64,000 bases of DNA, from assembly GCA_964483245.1 (NCBI GenBank), contig CAZABP010000009.1, positions 41,689 through 105,688 of the forward strand, in the 5' to 3' direction. Shown here piece by piece: positions 35,655 through 44,250 of this stretch; within the stretch, counting starts at the first letter, position 1, and every line of letters starts with the position of its first letter. The position numbers were made by a program, and so were the translations under genes. Source of the DNA: CAZABP01 sp964483245. GTDB taxonomy: Bacteria > Planctomycetota > UBA1135 > UBA2386. The notes below the pieces were generated by a model that was given only the letters and a program-made list of their open reading frames with translations, had not been told where the DNA came from and made no database searches.

Positions 35655-37277
35655 TCATCCCTGAATCACGAACCGCCGCCCCGGCGGCAGCACGACTGGT
35701 GGCGCCTGCATCCCCGGGTCCGGCACGACGATCATCTGGACCATGAGGTCCATCCCGCGCAGCAGGTTGTCGTTGGGGATCCAGATCGGGAGCTTGTCCT
35801 GGTTGCGCGCCGGCACCGGCAGGATCACGGCCGAGGGTGGCTTCAGGTAGACGTTCCACGGGCGCGGTCCGATCGATGGGTACTCCTCGGTCAGACCGAA
35901 CACCCAGTAGCCGGCGAGTCCGGGCGGGAGATCTGCGCGCCACTCGACGACTGAAGCGAGCTTCGGGCGCAGCGGTACGACCTCGAGACCGCCGAGCTGC
36001 GGTTGCGGCACCGCGTTCGTGACCGTGGTGTTGGCACCGATCGCAGCGCCGCCGTTGTGGCAGCGGTCGAGCGCCAGCGGCGCCGCGGCGAGGCCCTGTG
36101 CGCTGCCGTTGATCAAGCGGCAGTCGGTCGCGCGGACCGGTGCGCTCCCCTGCGTCGACAGCGCCGTGGCGTCGAGGATCGACTCCAGCATCGTGACGCT
36201 GCCGCCGGTCGTGCCGAGGTCGACATTGCCGCCGGTCAGCCGGTTGCCGGCGAGCGCCAGCGGGCGCGTCGCGCCGCCGAGCACCGACAGGCCGCCGGCG
36301 ATCCGGCTGTCTTCGAGCTGGACCGCCAGGTCCGTGCCGAGCGTGCCGAGCCGCATCCCGCCAGTCACGTCGGTCATCCACAGCGCCGTGGTCGCGGTGC
36401 TGCCAGGGACCATGTCGAGCTGGAATCCGCTCGTGCCGCCGCGGCAGGTCACGTGCACGCCACGCAGGATCACATTGCGCGTCGCGGCCTGGTTCGGGCG
36501 GCGGATCCGCAGTGCGTGGCCGGTCGCGTCGATCGAAACGCGTTCCAGCTCGATCCGCGTGCGGCCGCCCGGCCCGACCTCGATGTCGATGCCGTCGCGG
36601 ACTCCGCTCGCTTCGAACCCGGTCACGTAGATGTCGGCTGCGTTGACGAGCCCGCGGTTGCGGCCGGTGTCGAGGATCTGCATCGCGATCGGCATGTTCG
36701 CGAACTGCAGCGTCAGCAGGTTGAAGCGCGAGTCGCCATTGTCGGCGGTCAGCAGCAGGCGCAGCCCGCACTCGGTCTGCCCGGTGAACTGCACCAGCTC
36801 GAGCTGCGAGCCGTACAGCGTGTTGGTCTGGTTGATCGTGATCCCGCAGCGCCCGCCCTTGAGGATCAGGTTGCGGAAGTCGACGAAGTCGCCGTCGCAG
36901 ACGAAGCCGTTCGTCGACTGCAGGTCGACCGTCGGCGTGCCGAAGCTGCCGCCGCAGATGAACCCGTGCGCGGTGTCGAGCACGACGTCGAGGTCGCGCT
37001 CGAGCGTCAACACCGGCACCGTCCGCGCGTCGATGTCGACGAACGCGACGTCGCCGAAGCCGAGCACCTGCTTCAGCTCCTCCGGCGAGAGCCGCGGCAG
37101 CGGCAGCGTCTGGTTCGAGAGCTGGATCGCCTCGTTCAGCGACAGCAGCTTGTCGCCGACCTGTCCGTGCGAGCGCGGATCATTGACCAGGGCCAGCGCG
37201 TGCTGTGGCTGGACCTGCGCCGGCAGGCAGGGCGCGAGGGCCGCGAGCCCGAGCAGGAGACGACGCAGGGAGGTCAT
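35655..37277 (-). CDS. Exported protein, probable right-handed beta-helix
   Basis: The 540-residue protein has a signal peptide (MTSLRRLLLGLAALAPCLPAQ) and a long run of short strands with N-x-x-L and G-x-x-I patterns typical of parallel beta-helices (RNLILKGGRCGITINQTN, then RNVILRGVHVTCRGG). No polysaccharide lyase or hydrolase residues can be identified with confidence. The last 90 residues change character and include WIPNDNLLRGMDLMVQMIVV, which resembles the C-terminal module of the subtilase and FG-GAP proteins of this window. The start at 37277 is set by the signal peptide. It follows the M1 aminopeptidase gene after 106 bases and may belong to the same transcript. Confidence 0.75.
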   Translation of the reverse strand: MTSLRRLLLGLAALAPCLPAQVQPQHALALVNDPRSHGQVGDKLLSLNEAIQLSNQTLPLPRLSPEELKQVLGFGDVAFVDIDARTVPVLTLERDLDVVLDTAHGFICGGSFGTPTVDLQSTNGFVCDGDFVDFRNLILKGGRCGITINQTNTLYGSQLELVQFTGQTECGLRLLLTADNGDSRFNLLTLQFANMPIAMQILDTGRNRGLVNAADIYVTGFEASGVRDGIDIEVGPGGRTRIELERVSIDATGHALRIRRPNQAATRNVILRGVHVTCRGGTSGFQLDMVPGSTATTALWMTDVTGGMRLGTLGTDLAVQLEDSRIAGGLSVLGGATRPLALAGNRLTGGNVDLGTTGGSVTMLESILDATALSTQGSAPVRATDCRLINGSAQGLAAAPLALDRCHNGGAAIGANTTVTNAVPQPQLGGLEVVPLRPKLASVVEWRADLPPGLAGYWVFGLTEEYPSIGPRPWNVYLKPPSAVILPVPARNQDKLPIWIPNDNLLRGMDLMVQMIVVPDPGMQAPPVVLPPGRRFVIQG

Positions 37278-37383
37278 CAGGGTGCAGAAGGATGCCGCAA
37301 GATCCGGAGCCGGCCCACCCCCGGACGGCAGCCGGCGGTGGCATCGGGGACAGCGCTTCCGACGCTGCCGCGCGCGGCAGGGT

Positions 37384-39942
37384 TCACTGCCAGCGCGCGC
37401 GGATCCTGACGGCGCGTTCCAGCCCATCCAGCGACTGCAGCAGCTTGCGGCGGATGTCGTCCGGAAGCTCCGGTCGCGCCGCGAGGAACTCGCGCACGAC
37501 CGCGAGCGCCTCCGCCGACGAGTGCCCGTTGATGAACCCGTCCAGCCACGCCGGCATGAAGAAGATCCGCCGGTGCTGCTTGACCCACTCGACGCGTTCC
37601 AGCGCCGGCCGCAGGAACGGCAGCGTCAGCTTCGCCTGCCCGGGCCAGTGGAAGAACGACAGGCTCTCCTGGATCCACTGCTCCGGAGTCCCGGTCGGAT
37701 CGAGGTAGCTCTCCCACATCCGCTGCTTGGCTGTGGGCTCCGCCGCCTGCGCGACGTAGCGATGCTTGGCAAAGTCCGGATCGTCCTGCTCCTTCCAGTC
37801 CGCACTCGCCGCGAAGCGTCCCTCGTCGGTGCCGGCCGCGAGCAGGGACGCCAGCGCCAGGAACCGGTCGCGCAACCCGAGCACGAGGCCGTGCGGCGGT
37901 TTCCCATCCGCACAGGCACGCAGCAGCGCGGTCACGTCGTCGCCGCGTCCGTGCACGGCCAGGAACCGGAACGTGTCGAGCTCGAGCCCGGGGATCCCAT
38001 CGCGCAGCTGCGCCAGCAGCAGCTCGCTCGCCTCAGCGAGCAGCAGCTCGCGGACGTCCGGCTCCACGTAGCGGCCGGCGATCGTGCCGAGCGTGTCGAG
38101 CAGCCAGTCACGTGTCTCGGCGTCGCGCTCGATCGCGAGCCTGGCCAGCAGTGTGGCGGCCATCTGCTTGGGCGGGGCCTGCGCTTCGCGCACGGTCTCC
38201 CACATCGCGCCGAGCGCCGCCATCTGCGCCAGCGGGGAGCCGAGCCGATCGAGATGGTCCGCGAGCCAGTCGAAGCTGCGTGGATCGAGCAGGCACTGCG
38301 CATACGCGACGTCGTCCGGGTTCGGCAGGATCGCGAGCGGCACCGGCAGCCCTTCGAGTTCCGGGATCGGCGTCGCCGCCTCGCTGCTCGTGACGACGAG
38401 CTCGCGGCGCGTGCTGTCCGGCAGCAGCACGAGCAGCGCGACGCGCAGAGGCCATGTGCGCGTTTCGTCCTGCACGCCGCGCTGGCGCAGGACCGCGCCG
38501 GTGACGCGCCCGCCCTCGCTCTGCAGCTCGACCTGCACGCGCGGCATGCCGGGCGCGAGGATCCAGCGTTCCGACCACAGCGCCGACGCGCCGGGTGCGC
38601 GCTGCGCCTCTTCGAGCGCGGCGACCAGGTCCTCCCAGCGCGCGTTCGCGAACGCATGCCGGCGCAGGAACCGGCGCACGCCGTCGCGGAACGTGTCCGC
38701 ACCGAGTCGTTGCTCCAGCTCGCGCAGCACCGCCGGCGCCTTGTTGTAGACGATCGCGCCGTAGGCCGACTTCGCATCGGCGAGGCTCTGCAGCGCCTGC
38801 CAGATCGGTGTGGTCCCGGCCGTCGCGTCGACGCGGTAGGCCGCCGGCTTGATGCGCTGCAGGAAGCGCAGCCACGCCTGCCGCTCCGGCTCGAGCACCT
38901 CGAGCAGCTTGTAGCCGACGAACGTCGCGAACCCCTCCTTCAGCCAGAGGTCGTCGAACCACTGCATCGTGACGAGGTTGCCGAACCATTGGTGCGCGAC
39001 CTCGTGGTAGATCAACGTGCTGCGGCGCACCTGCTCGCCGACCGTCGGTGGGTGGTCGAACACCAGCGCGCTCTCGCGGTAGAAGATCGCGCCGGCGTGC
39101 TCCATGCCGCCGTACGGGAAGCCGGGGCACAGCACGCAGTCGAGCTTGCCGAACGGGTAGTCGATCCCGAAGTAATCCTCGAGCCACGCGAGCGCGCGCG
39201 CGTGCATGCCGGCGAGCAGCTCCGGCTCGAGCTGGGCGCGGCGGCTCTTGCGCAGCAGGATCCGCATCGGGACCGCGGCGTCCGCCACCGGCAGCACGTC
39301 GAACGGCCCGGCCGCGAACGCGAACAGGTACGTCGGCAGCGGGCGCGTCGGCGCGAAGCGGCGCGTCACGCGACCTTCGCCAGCCGGCTGCACGTCGGTC
39401 TCCGCGCTGTTCGCCGCCGTGCTCCAGGACTCCGGCAGCGTCAGTGCGAGGCGGAACGTCCCCTTGAGGTCCGGCTGGTCGAAGCAGGGGAACAGCCCGT
39501 GCGCATCCGCCGGCACGACCAGCGTGTAGCAGTACGACGCGCCGTCGACCGGATCGCGGAACGTCGTCAGCGGCGTGCCGGTCGCCGCGGTCGGCGAGCG
39601 GAAGCTCGCCTCGAACAGGTTCTCTCCGGCGCGCAGCGCGCGGCGGTCCAGCAGCAGGTGGTCGTGCACCTGCCGCACGTGGTCCCCGGCCGGCTCGCCG
39701 TTCAGCCGCAGGTCGGCGAGATCCTGCACCGAGCTGTCGAGCACGACGTCTCCTTCGGTGCGCAGCTCGAACCGGATCGCGACGCTGCCGCGCACGTCGG
39801 TGGCGCCGCCGGCGAGCTCGAACTGCAGGTCGTACGACACCGCGCCGACCTGCGCGCGCCGCGCGCGCGCCAGCTCGAGCGTCACGCCGGCCAGCGGATC
39901 CTGCGGGAGCACCGTAGCCATCAGCAGCAGGGCTCCGAGCAT
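37384..39942 (-). CDS. M1 family aminopeptidase
   Basis: The 852-residue zinc aminopeptidase carries the gluzincin motif HEVAHQWFGNL at 313-323 with the third ligand Glu336 in LWLKEGFAT. The exopeptidase motif reads GGMEHAGAIFYRE (278-290) where many members have GAMEN, so Asn is replaced by His. The N-terminal beta domain (30-200) and a long helical C domain (from about 560) complete the ERAP/APN-like layout. A short hydrophobic start (MLGALLLMATVLPQ) may export it. Its ATG shares a base with the stop of ygiQ (TGATG), so the two are translationally coupled. A peptide-degrading role, perhaps in the periplasm, is likely. Confidence 0.93.
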   Translation of the reverse strand: MLGALLLMATVLPQDPLAGVTLELARARRAQVGAVSYDLQFELAGGATDVRGSVAIRFELRTEGDVVLDSSVQDLADLRLNGEPAGDHVRQVHDHLLLDRRALRAGENLFEASFRSPTAATGTPLTTFRDPVDGASYCYTLVVPADAHGLFPCFDQPDLKGTFRLALTLPESWSTAANSAETDVQPAGEGRVTRRFAPTRPLPTYLFAFAAGPFDVLPVADAAVPMRILLRKSRRAQLEPELLAGMHARALAWLEDYFGIDYPFGKLDCVLCPGFPYGGMEHAGAIFYRESALVFDHPPTVGEQVRRSTLIYHEVAHQWFGNLVTMQWFDDLWLKEGFATFVGYKLLEVLEPERQAWLRFLQRIKPAAYRVDATAGTTPIWQALQSLADAKSAYGAIVYNKAPAVLRELEQRLGADTFRDGVRRFLRRHAFANARWEDLVAALEEAQRAPGASALWSERWILAPGMPRVQVELQSEGGRVTGAVLRQRGVQDETRTWPLRVALLVLLPDSTRRELVVTSSEAATPIPELEGLPVPLAILPNPDDVAYAQCLLDPRSFDWLADHLDRLGSPLAQMAALGAMWETVREAQAPPKQMAATLLARLAIERDAETRDWLLDTLGTIAGRYVEPDVRELLLAEASELLLAQLRDGIPGLELDTFRFLAVHGRGDDVTALLRACADGKPPHGLVLGLRDRFLALASLLAAGTDEGRFAASADWKEQDDPDFAKHRYVAQAAEPTAKQRMWESYLDPTGTPEQWIQESLSFFHWPGQAKLTLPFLRPALERVEWVKQHRRIFFMPAWLDGFINGHSSAEALAVVREFLAARPELPDDIRRKLLQSLDGLERAVRIRARWQ

Positions 39943-41888
39943 CAGCGCTGCCGCCGCCGCGGATCCTGCTTCGTGCGCCGCGCCGTCGGCCGCGTGCCGG
40001 CCTCGGTCGCGTGCACGTAGGTCGCGTCCGCCTGACCACGGCGCGCCGCCACCGCCTCCGGCGGCGGCTCGGCCGGGATCAACGCCAGCGGACCGTCACC
40101 GATCAGGTCCTTGCGGCCGGCGTCCAGCAGCGCCTTGCGCACCGTGAACCAGTTGCGCGGATCGAACCACTGCATCAGCGCGCGCTGCACGACGCGGTCC
40201 TTCAGCTTCATCGCCGTGTCGACCGGCTGCATCGTCATCGGGTCGAGCCCGGTCCAGTACATGCAGGTCGCGATGTCCATCGGGGCCGGGATGAAGTCCT
40301 GCACCTGCCGCGGCCGGTAGCCGCGCTGCTTCAGGAACAGCGCCAGCTCGATCATGTCGGCGACCTGCGAGCCGGGGTGCGAGCCGATGAAGTAGGGGAC
40401 CAGGTACTGCTCTTTCCCGGCGCGCGCACTGGCCGCGGCGAACTGCTCGGCGAACTGCTCGAACGACGCGCGCCCGGGCTTCTTCATCAGGTCGAGCACG
40501 CGGTCGCTGACGGCCTCCGGTGCGACCTTGAGCTGGCCGCCGACGTGGTGCTGCACCAGCTCGTCGATGTACTCCGGCGAGCGGTTTGCGAGGTCCATCC
40601 GGATTCCGGACGCGATCCGCACCTTGCGGATGCCAGGGATCGCGCGCGCCTTGCGCATCAACTCGATCGTCGGCTTGTGGTCGGTGCCGAGCAGTTTGCA
40701 GACCGTCGGGTGCACGCAGGAGAGGCGGCGGCAGCGCGCTTCGATCTCCGGCCGCGTGCAGCGCATCCGGTACATGTTGGCCGTCGGTCCGCCGAGGTCG
40801 CTGACCTGACCCTTGAAGTCCGGCTGTTGCGCCAGCGTCTCCAGCTCGCGCAGGATCGAACGCTCGCTGCGGCTCTGGATCGCGCGCCCCTGGTGCATCG
40901 TGATCGAGCAGAACGTGCAGCCGCCGAAGCAGCCGCGCATGATCGTGACCGAGTCTTTGATCATCGCGTGCGCCGGGATCGGCTCGCGATACGACGGGTG
41001 TGGCTGGCGCGTGAACGGCAGGTCGTAGATCGAGTCCAGCTCGCTCTCGCTGAGCGCCAGCGCCGGGGGGTTGATGACCACCGTGCGGTCGCCGTGCCGC
41101 TGCGTCAGGCGGCGCGCATTCAACGGATTGGTCTCGAGGTGCAGCAGCCGCGTCGCGCGCGCGAACGCGAGCGTGTCGCTGGTGACTTCTTCGTGGCTCG
41201 GCAGCTCGACCGTCGTCTCCGGCGCCGTGCCGTCGCCGAACGCATGCGCCGGCAGCGGCTCGTGCGCGCCGAGCAGGTATGCGACGCCGCGCAGGTCGCG
41301 GCACTGCGTGATCGACGCGCCGTGCGCGAGGCGCTGCACGACCTCGAGCAGCACGCGTTCGCCCATGCCGAAGCCGAGCAGGTCCGCCTTGCTGGAGACC
41401 AACACGCTCGGGCGCACCTGGTCGCTCCAGTAGTCGTAGTGCGCAATCCGGCGCAGCGATGCTTCGACGCCCCCGGCGACGATCGGCACGCCGGGGAACG
41501 CCTCGCGGCAGCGCTGCGCGTAGACGTTCGTCGCGCGGTCCGGCCGCAGGCCGATCCTGCCACCCGGCGAGTAGGCGTCGTCGTTGCGACGCTTCCGATT
41601 CGCCGTGTAGTGGTTGATCATCGAATCCATGTTGCCGGCGCTGACCGCGTAGCACAGGCGCGGGCGGCCGAACGCGCGCCACGCCTCGGCCGAGCGCCAG
41701 TCCGGCTGCGCCAGCACCGCGACCCTGAAGCCGTGCGCAGCCAACACGCGGCACAGCAGCGCCGCCGCGAACGACGGGTGGTCGATGTAGGCGTCGCCGC
41801 TGACGAACAGCACGTCCGGTGCGTCCCAGCCGCGCGCGCGGACTTCGTCCGGGGTCAGCGGCGGATGCTCGGTGGTCGTGGGGGCCAT
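39942..41888 (-). CDS. ygiQ: YgiQ family radical SAM protein
   Basis: The 648-residue protein belongs to the YgiQ family. The N-terminal B12-binding-like region (ARGWDAPDVLFVSGDAY, 19-35) is followed by a radical SAM domain with the cluster motif Cys320-x3-Cys324-x2-Cys327 in MRGCFGGCTFCSI. Conserved blocks SDLGGPTANMY, HPTVCKLLGTDHK and YLVPYFIGSHPG are also present. The biochemical role of YgiQ is not established. The protein ends in a basic tail with RRTKQDPRRRQR. The ATG at 41888 starts the conserved region; the longer frame to 42422 overlaps the divergent fur-like gene and is rejected. A TATCCT hexamer 14 bases upstream may be part of its promoter. Confidence 0.93.
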   Translation of the reverse strand: MAPTTTEHPPLTPDEVRARGWDAPDVLFVSGDAYIDHPSFAAALLCRVLAAHGFRVAVLAQPDWRSAEAWRAFGRPRLCYAVSAGNMDSMINHYTANRKRRNDDAYSPGGRIGLRPDRATNVYAQRCREAFPGVPIVAGGVEASLRRIAHYDYWSDQVRPSVLVSSKADLLGFGMGERVLLEVVQRLAHGASITQCRDLRGVAYLLGAHEPLPAHAFGDGTAPETTVELPSHEEVTSDTLAFARATRLLHLETNPLNARRLTQRHGDRTVVINPPALALSESELDSIYDLPFTRQPHPSYREPIPAHAMIKDSVTIMRGCFGGCTFCSITMHQGRAIQSRSERSILRELETLAQQPDFKGQVSDLGGPTANMYRMRCTRPEIEARCRRLSCVHPTVCKLLGTDHKPTIELMRKARAIPGIRKVRIASGIRMDLANRSPEYIDELVQHHVGGQLKVAPEAVSDRVLDLMKKPGRASFEQFAEQFAAASARAGKEQYLVPYFIGSHPGSQVADMIELALFLKQRGYRPRQVQDFIPAPMDIATCMYWTGLDPMTMQPVDTAMKLKDRVVQRALMQWFDPRNWFTVRKALLDAGRKDLIGDGPLALIPAEPPPEAVAARRGQADATYVHATEAGTRPTARRTKQDPRRRQR

Positions 41889-41948
41889 GGCGCGGGCGGA
41901 GGAGGATAGCGCGGCGCGCTCGCCTTGAGGCTTGCGGCGGGGCGGGGC

Positions 41949-41954
41949 TAGACT
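41949..41954 (+). promoter_or_regulatory. Putative -10 element of the Fur-family gene
   Basis: TAGACT in the context GCTAGACT lies 9 bases before the ATG at 41964. A weak -35 candidate, TTGAGG at 41925-41930, is 18 bases further up. The transcript would have almost no leader. Confidence 0.4.
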
Positions 41955-41963
41955 CGCCGGCCG

Positions 41964-42380
41964 ATGCGGATCCGCGACGAAGAACTCCTGCGCCAACAGC
42001 TGAGGGATGCAGGTCTCCGCGTCACCGGTTCGCGCATCGCCGTGCTCGGTGCGCTCCGCCGCGCCGGCCAGCCGCTGAGCCATGCCGACGCCTTCGACCT
42101 GGTTGCCGGCAGAGGTTGGAACCGCACGACGATCTGGCGCAACCTGCTCGACCTCGCAAAGGCTGGGCTGGCGCGGCGGTTCGACCTCGGTGACCACGTC
42201 TGGCGCTTCGAGGCGCAGCCGGCGGTCGAGCAGGAGCAACACCCGCACTTCGTCTGCACGTCGTGCGGCATCGTCGAGTGCCTGGACGGGGTGTCCGTCA
42301 CGATCCAGCAGGCGCCCAAGGCGCTGCGCTCCCGCGCGGTCGAGATCCAGATGCGCGGGACCTGCGATTCGTGTGCGTGA
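41964..42380 (+). CDS. Fur family transcriptional regulator
   Basis: The 138-residue protein has the Fur layout: a winged helix (1-80) with VTGSRIAVLGALRRAGQPLSHADAF split over the first helices and RTTIWRNLLDLAKAGLARR as recognition part, then a dimerisation domain with HPHFVCTSCG. A second cysteine pair, CDSC, ends the protein. These four cysteines form the structural zinc site, and the two His residues of HPH belong to the regulatory metal site. Whether it senses iron, zinc or peroxide cannot be decided. It is divergent from ygiQ, with about 75 bases between their starts. The next gene starts inside its last codons (8-base overlap). Confidence 0.92.
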   Translation: MRIRDEELLRQQLRDAGLRVTGSRIAVLGALRRAGQPLSHADAFDLVAGRGWNRTTIWRNLLDLAKAGLARRFDLGDHVWRFEAQPAVEQEQHPHFVCTSCGIVECLDGVSVTIQQAPKALRSRAVEIQMRGTCDSCA

Positions 42381-42897
42381 GCTGCGACTAGCGGCGGCGG
42401 CGCTCCTGCTGATGGTTGGCACGAGTGCGTGCTGGTCGCTCTCGCAGCTCCGCTATGCAGTGCAGGTGCGTTCCGAGGAGCGGGCAGCGCAACTTGGAGT
42501 GTGGGTTCATGAGCCCAGAGTGCACCTCTGCGGTTCGCAGGAGCCGATTGCCGAGGCAGGCATGGCAGTGCTCCTCTACCCCGTCGACGTGCTCTGGAGC
42601 AGCGTCATGGCCCTGCATGCCCTGTTCTCCGATGCGCACGACGTCGCTGGTGGTCCACTTGGCGCGGTCGCTGGAATCGCGCTCCCAGGTGTCACGCTGG
42701 TCGGACCGATCTACCCGCGGGGGTGGGTCTACCAAGAACTGCACCTGAGCGCCGACGAGTTCGACGCCCTGATCGCAGCCGTAGAGGCCGGCGAGGGTGT
42801 GGCAGCGTTCGAAACTTTGATCTGGCGGACCGGCGAACGCTCTGATGACACCTGCATCACGGCCGTCACGCTGCTGTCTCTCCAGCGGCGCGACTGA
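42373..42897 (+). CDS. Putative lipoprotein of unknown function
   Basis: The 174-residue product starts at a GTG (42373) inside the end of the Fur-family gene. The signal sequence MRELRLAAAALLLMVGTSAC ends in a plausible lipobox (GTSAC). The mature part has a hydrophobic stretch (GMAVLLYPVDVLWSSVMALHAL) and GAVAGIALPGVTLVGPIYP, reminiscent of small YceK/DUF-type lipoproteins, but I do not recognise a family with certainty. The C-terminal helix DEFDALIAAVEAGEGVAAFE is acidic. Codon choice is less GC-biased than in upstream genes, and this gene may mark the left edge of an accessory stretch. A start at the internal ATG (residue 14) would remove most of the signal. Confidence 0.62.
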   Translation: MRELRLAAAALLLMVGTSACWSLSQLRYAVQVRSEERAAQLGVWVHEPRVHLCGSQEPIAEAGMAVLLYPVDVLWSSVMALHALFSDAHDVAGGPLGAVAGIALPGVTLVGPIYPRGWVYQELHLSADEFDALIAAVEAGEGVAAFETLIWRTGERSDDTCITAVTLLSLQRRD

Positions 42898-43011
42898 AGA
42901 ATCAGCTCGGCCAGACGGCTCCAGCTCAGCGATGGTCCAGCGCTGCTTGCGGCGGCGCGTTCGAGCCAGCTAGGCTGCCCTCGTCACCACCAAGCCCCCT
43001 GGGAAAGTCCG

Positions 43012-43230
43012 ATGGAGCGAACCAAGCTGGTTCCTGTCGCCACGTTCACGAAGTCCTGGGAAGCACAACTCGCACGCGTGAAGCTCGAGGCTGCGGGAAT
43101 CCCAGCGTTCGTGCAGGACGAGCACTTCGGGCACGGCGGTCCGGCGCCCGCGATCCAGATCAGCCTGGTCGTTCCCGAGCCGTTGCTCGAGCAGGCGCGC
43201 GCGGAGCTGCAGCCTGCATTGGGCACCTGA
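43012..43230 (+). CDS. DUF2007 domain protein
   Basis: The 72-residue protein matches the DUF2007 family in length and content. It begins MERTKLVPVATFTKSWEAQL, then KLEAAGIPAFVQDEHFGHGG and the closing strand-helix ISLVVPEPLLEQARAEL. DUF2007 proteins look like small ferredoxin-fold or PII-like modules and have been called putative signal-transducing proteins without direct proof. TAGGCT at 42972-42977, in context GCTAGGCT, may be its -10 element, giving a leader of about 30 bases. It is single, with noncoding flanks of about 110 and 90 bases. Confidence 0.82.
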   Translation: MERTKLVPVATFTKSWEAQLARVKLEAAGIPAFVQDEHFGHGGPAPAIQISLVVPEPLLEQARAELQPALGT

Positions 43231-43306
43231 CTGGAGCCGTGGCCCGCCCCGAGCCGGAATCACGAAGGCCCGCTAGCATCCGACCCCCGCTACCGACCGA
43301 TGGTGC

Positions 43307-43313
43307 GAGGTGA
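43307..43313 (+). promoter_or_regulatory. Ribosome binding site before the antitoxin-like gene
   Basis: GAGGTGA lies 4 to 7 bases before the ATG at 43318, depending on how the match is aligned. It favours that start over the in-frame ATG at 43300. A TAGCAT hexamer at 43274-43279 could be the -10 element for this transcript. Confidence 0.6.
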
Positions 43314-43317
43314 GCCG

Positions 43318-44250
43318 ATGCCCAAGCCGCCGCAGACCAAACCAGTTCTTGAAGTTCGCCTGCAGGGGGCTGCGGTGCCAGGCCGAGTTCCGGTCGACGT
43401 GCTGACGAACCTCGCCAAGGAACTGCAGGCGTCGTTGCGCCGGATGATGGCGTCTCCTCGTCGCACCGGCGGACGCTTCCCTGCCGACGTGGTGGCGTCC
43501 TGCTCGCTCGAGCTGACGGCCTTTTCGCCTGGTAGCGCCGTTCTGACTTTCGAGTACGCGGGCGTTCGCGACCGTGCGACGTTGCAAGGAGATCAAGGCG
43601 TTCGAGTCACGGAGGAGATGCTCGACATGATGGGACTTGTCGAAGCAAGTGCTCCAGCGTGGGCGGATAGCGTGGCGCCATCCGTGATCGAAGGATGGGA
43701 TGCCCTGGCGAAGTCGATCGGCGAAGGTGTCGACTCGATCGAGATCGCGCTGATTCGCGATGGCCGGAAGACCTCGGCCGCGAGACTGACGCAAGCGTTT
43801 CGTCGCAACTTGCGCGGGGGCGCTGCCGTGGCGGAGCCGCAGCCGCACGAAGGCCAGCTCGAAGGAGTCCTCTGGGAATGTGACTGGAAGCAGCACACAG
43901 CCCATCTCGAGGAAGCGGACGGCAACCGCGTGACGCTGTTTCTGCCTGAAGGCGTCGACGAGCGGGTGACCGAGCTTCGTCGCCAGCGTGTTCGGGTGAC
44001 TGGAGCAGTGGAACATCACTCCGGACGGCCGGTCCGAATGCGGGTGTACGACGTCACGCCAGCCGACGGCAGCCGCAGCACCGTTGACCAGCCCTACGGC
44101 GGATTCTGGGAGAATCTGAGCGCGGACGAGTTGGCGAGGAGGCAGGGTGTTGGCCCGGTCTCCGATCTCGAGGCGCTTGCGGGCGACTGGCCGGCCGATG
44201 ACTCGATCGATGAGTTCTTGGACTTCGTGCGCGAGGTCCGGGGCGGATGA
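43318..44250 (+). CDS. Large antitoxin-like protein coupled to a PIN toxin
   Basis: The 310-residue protein precedes and overlaps (ATGA) a PIN-domain gene, the position of an antitoxin. Its last 45 residues (FWENLSADELARRQGV, then GDWPADDSIDEFLDFVREVR) look like a typical toxin-wrapping antitoxin tail. The first 260 residues are unusual for an antitoxin: VLEVRLQGAAVPGRVPVDVL and SCSLELTAFSPGSAVLTFEY form a beta-rich domain, and GQLEGVLWECDWKQHTAHLE with VRVTGAVEHHSGRPVRMRVYDV resembles an OB-like fold. I do not know a named family. A good ribosome binding site sets the start. The size suggests an added sensing or binding function. Confidence 0.68.
   Translation: MPKPPQTKPVLEVRLQGAAVPGRVPVDVLTNLAKELQASLRRMMASPRRTGGRFPADVVASCSLELTAFSPGSAVLTFEYAGVRDRATLQGDQGVRVTEEMLDMMGLVEASAPAWADSVAPSVIEGWDALAKSIGEGVDSIEIALIRDGRKTSAARLTQAFRRNLRGGAAVAEPQPHEGQLEGVLWECDWKQHTAHLEEADGNRVTLFLPEGVDERVTELRRQRVRVTGAVEHHSGRPVRMRVYDVTPADGSRSTVDQPYGGFWENLSADELARRQGVGPVSDLEALAGDWPADDSIDEFLDFVREVRGG

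Noticed and set aside
42388..42744. Minus-strand frame of 118 codons opposite the putative lipoprotein
   Set aside because: No motif, no start signal, and the plus strand frame has a signal peptide and lipobox.
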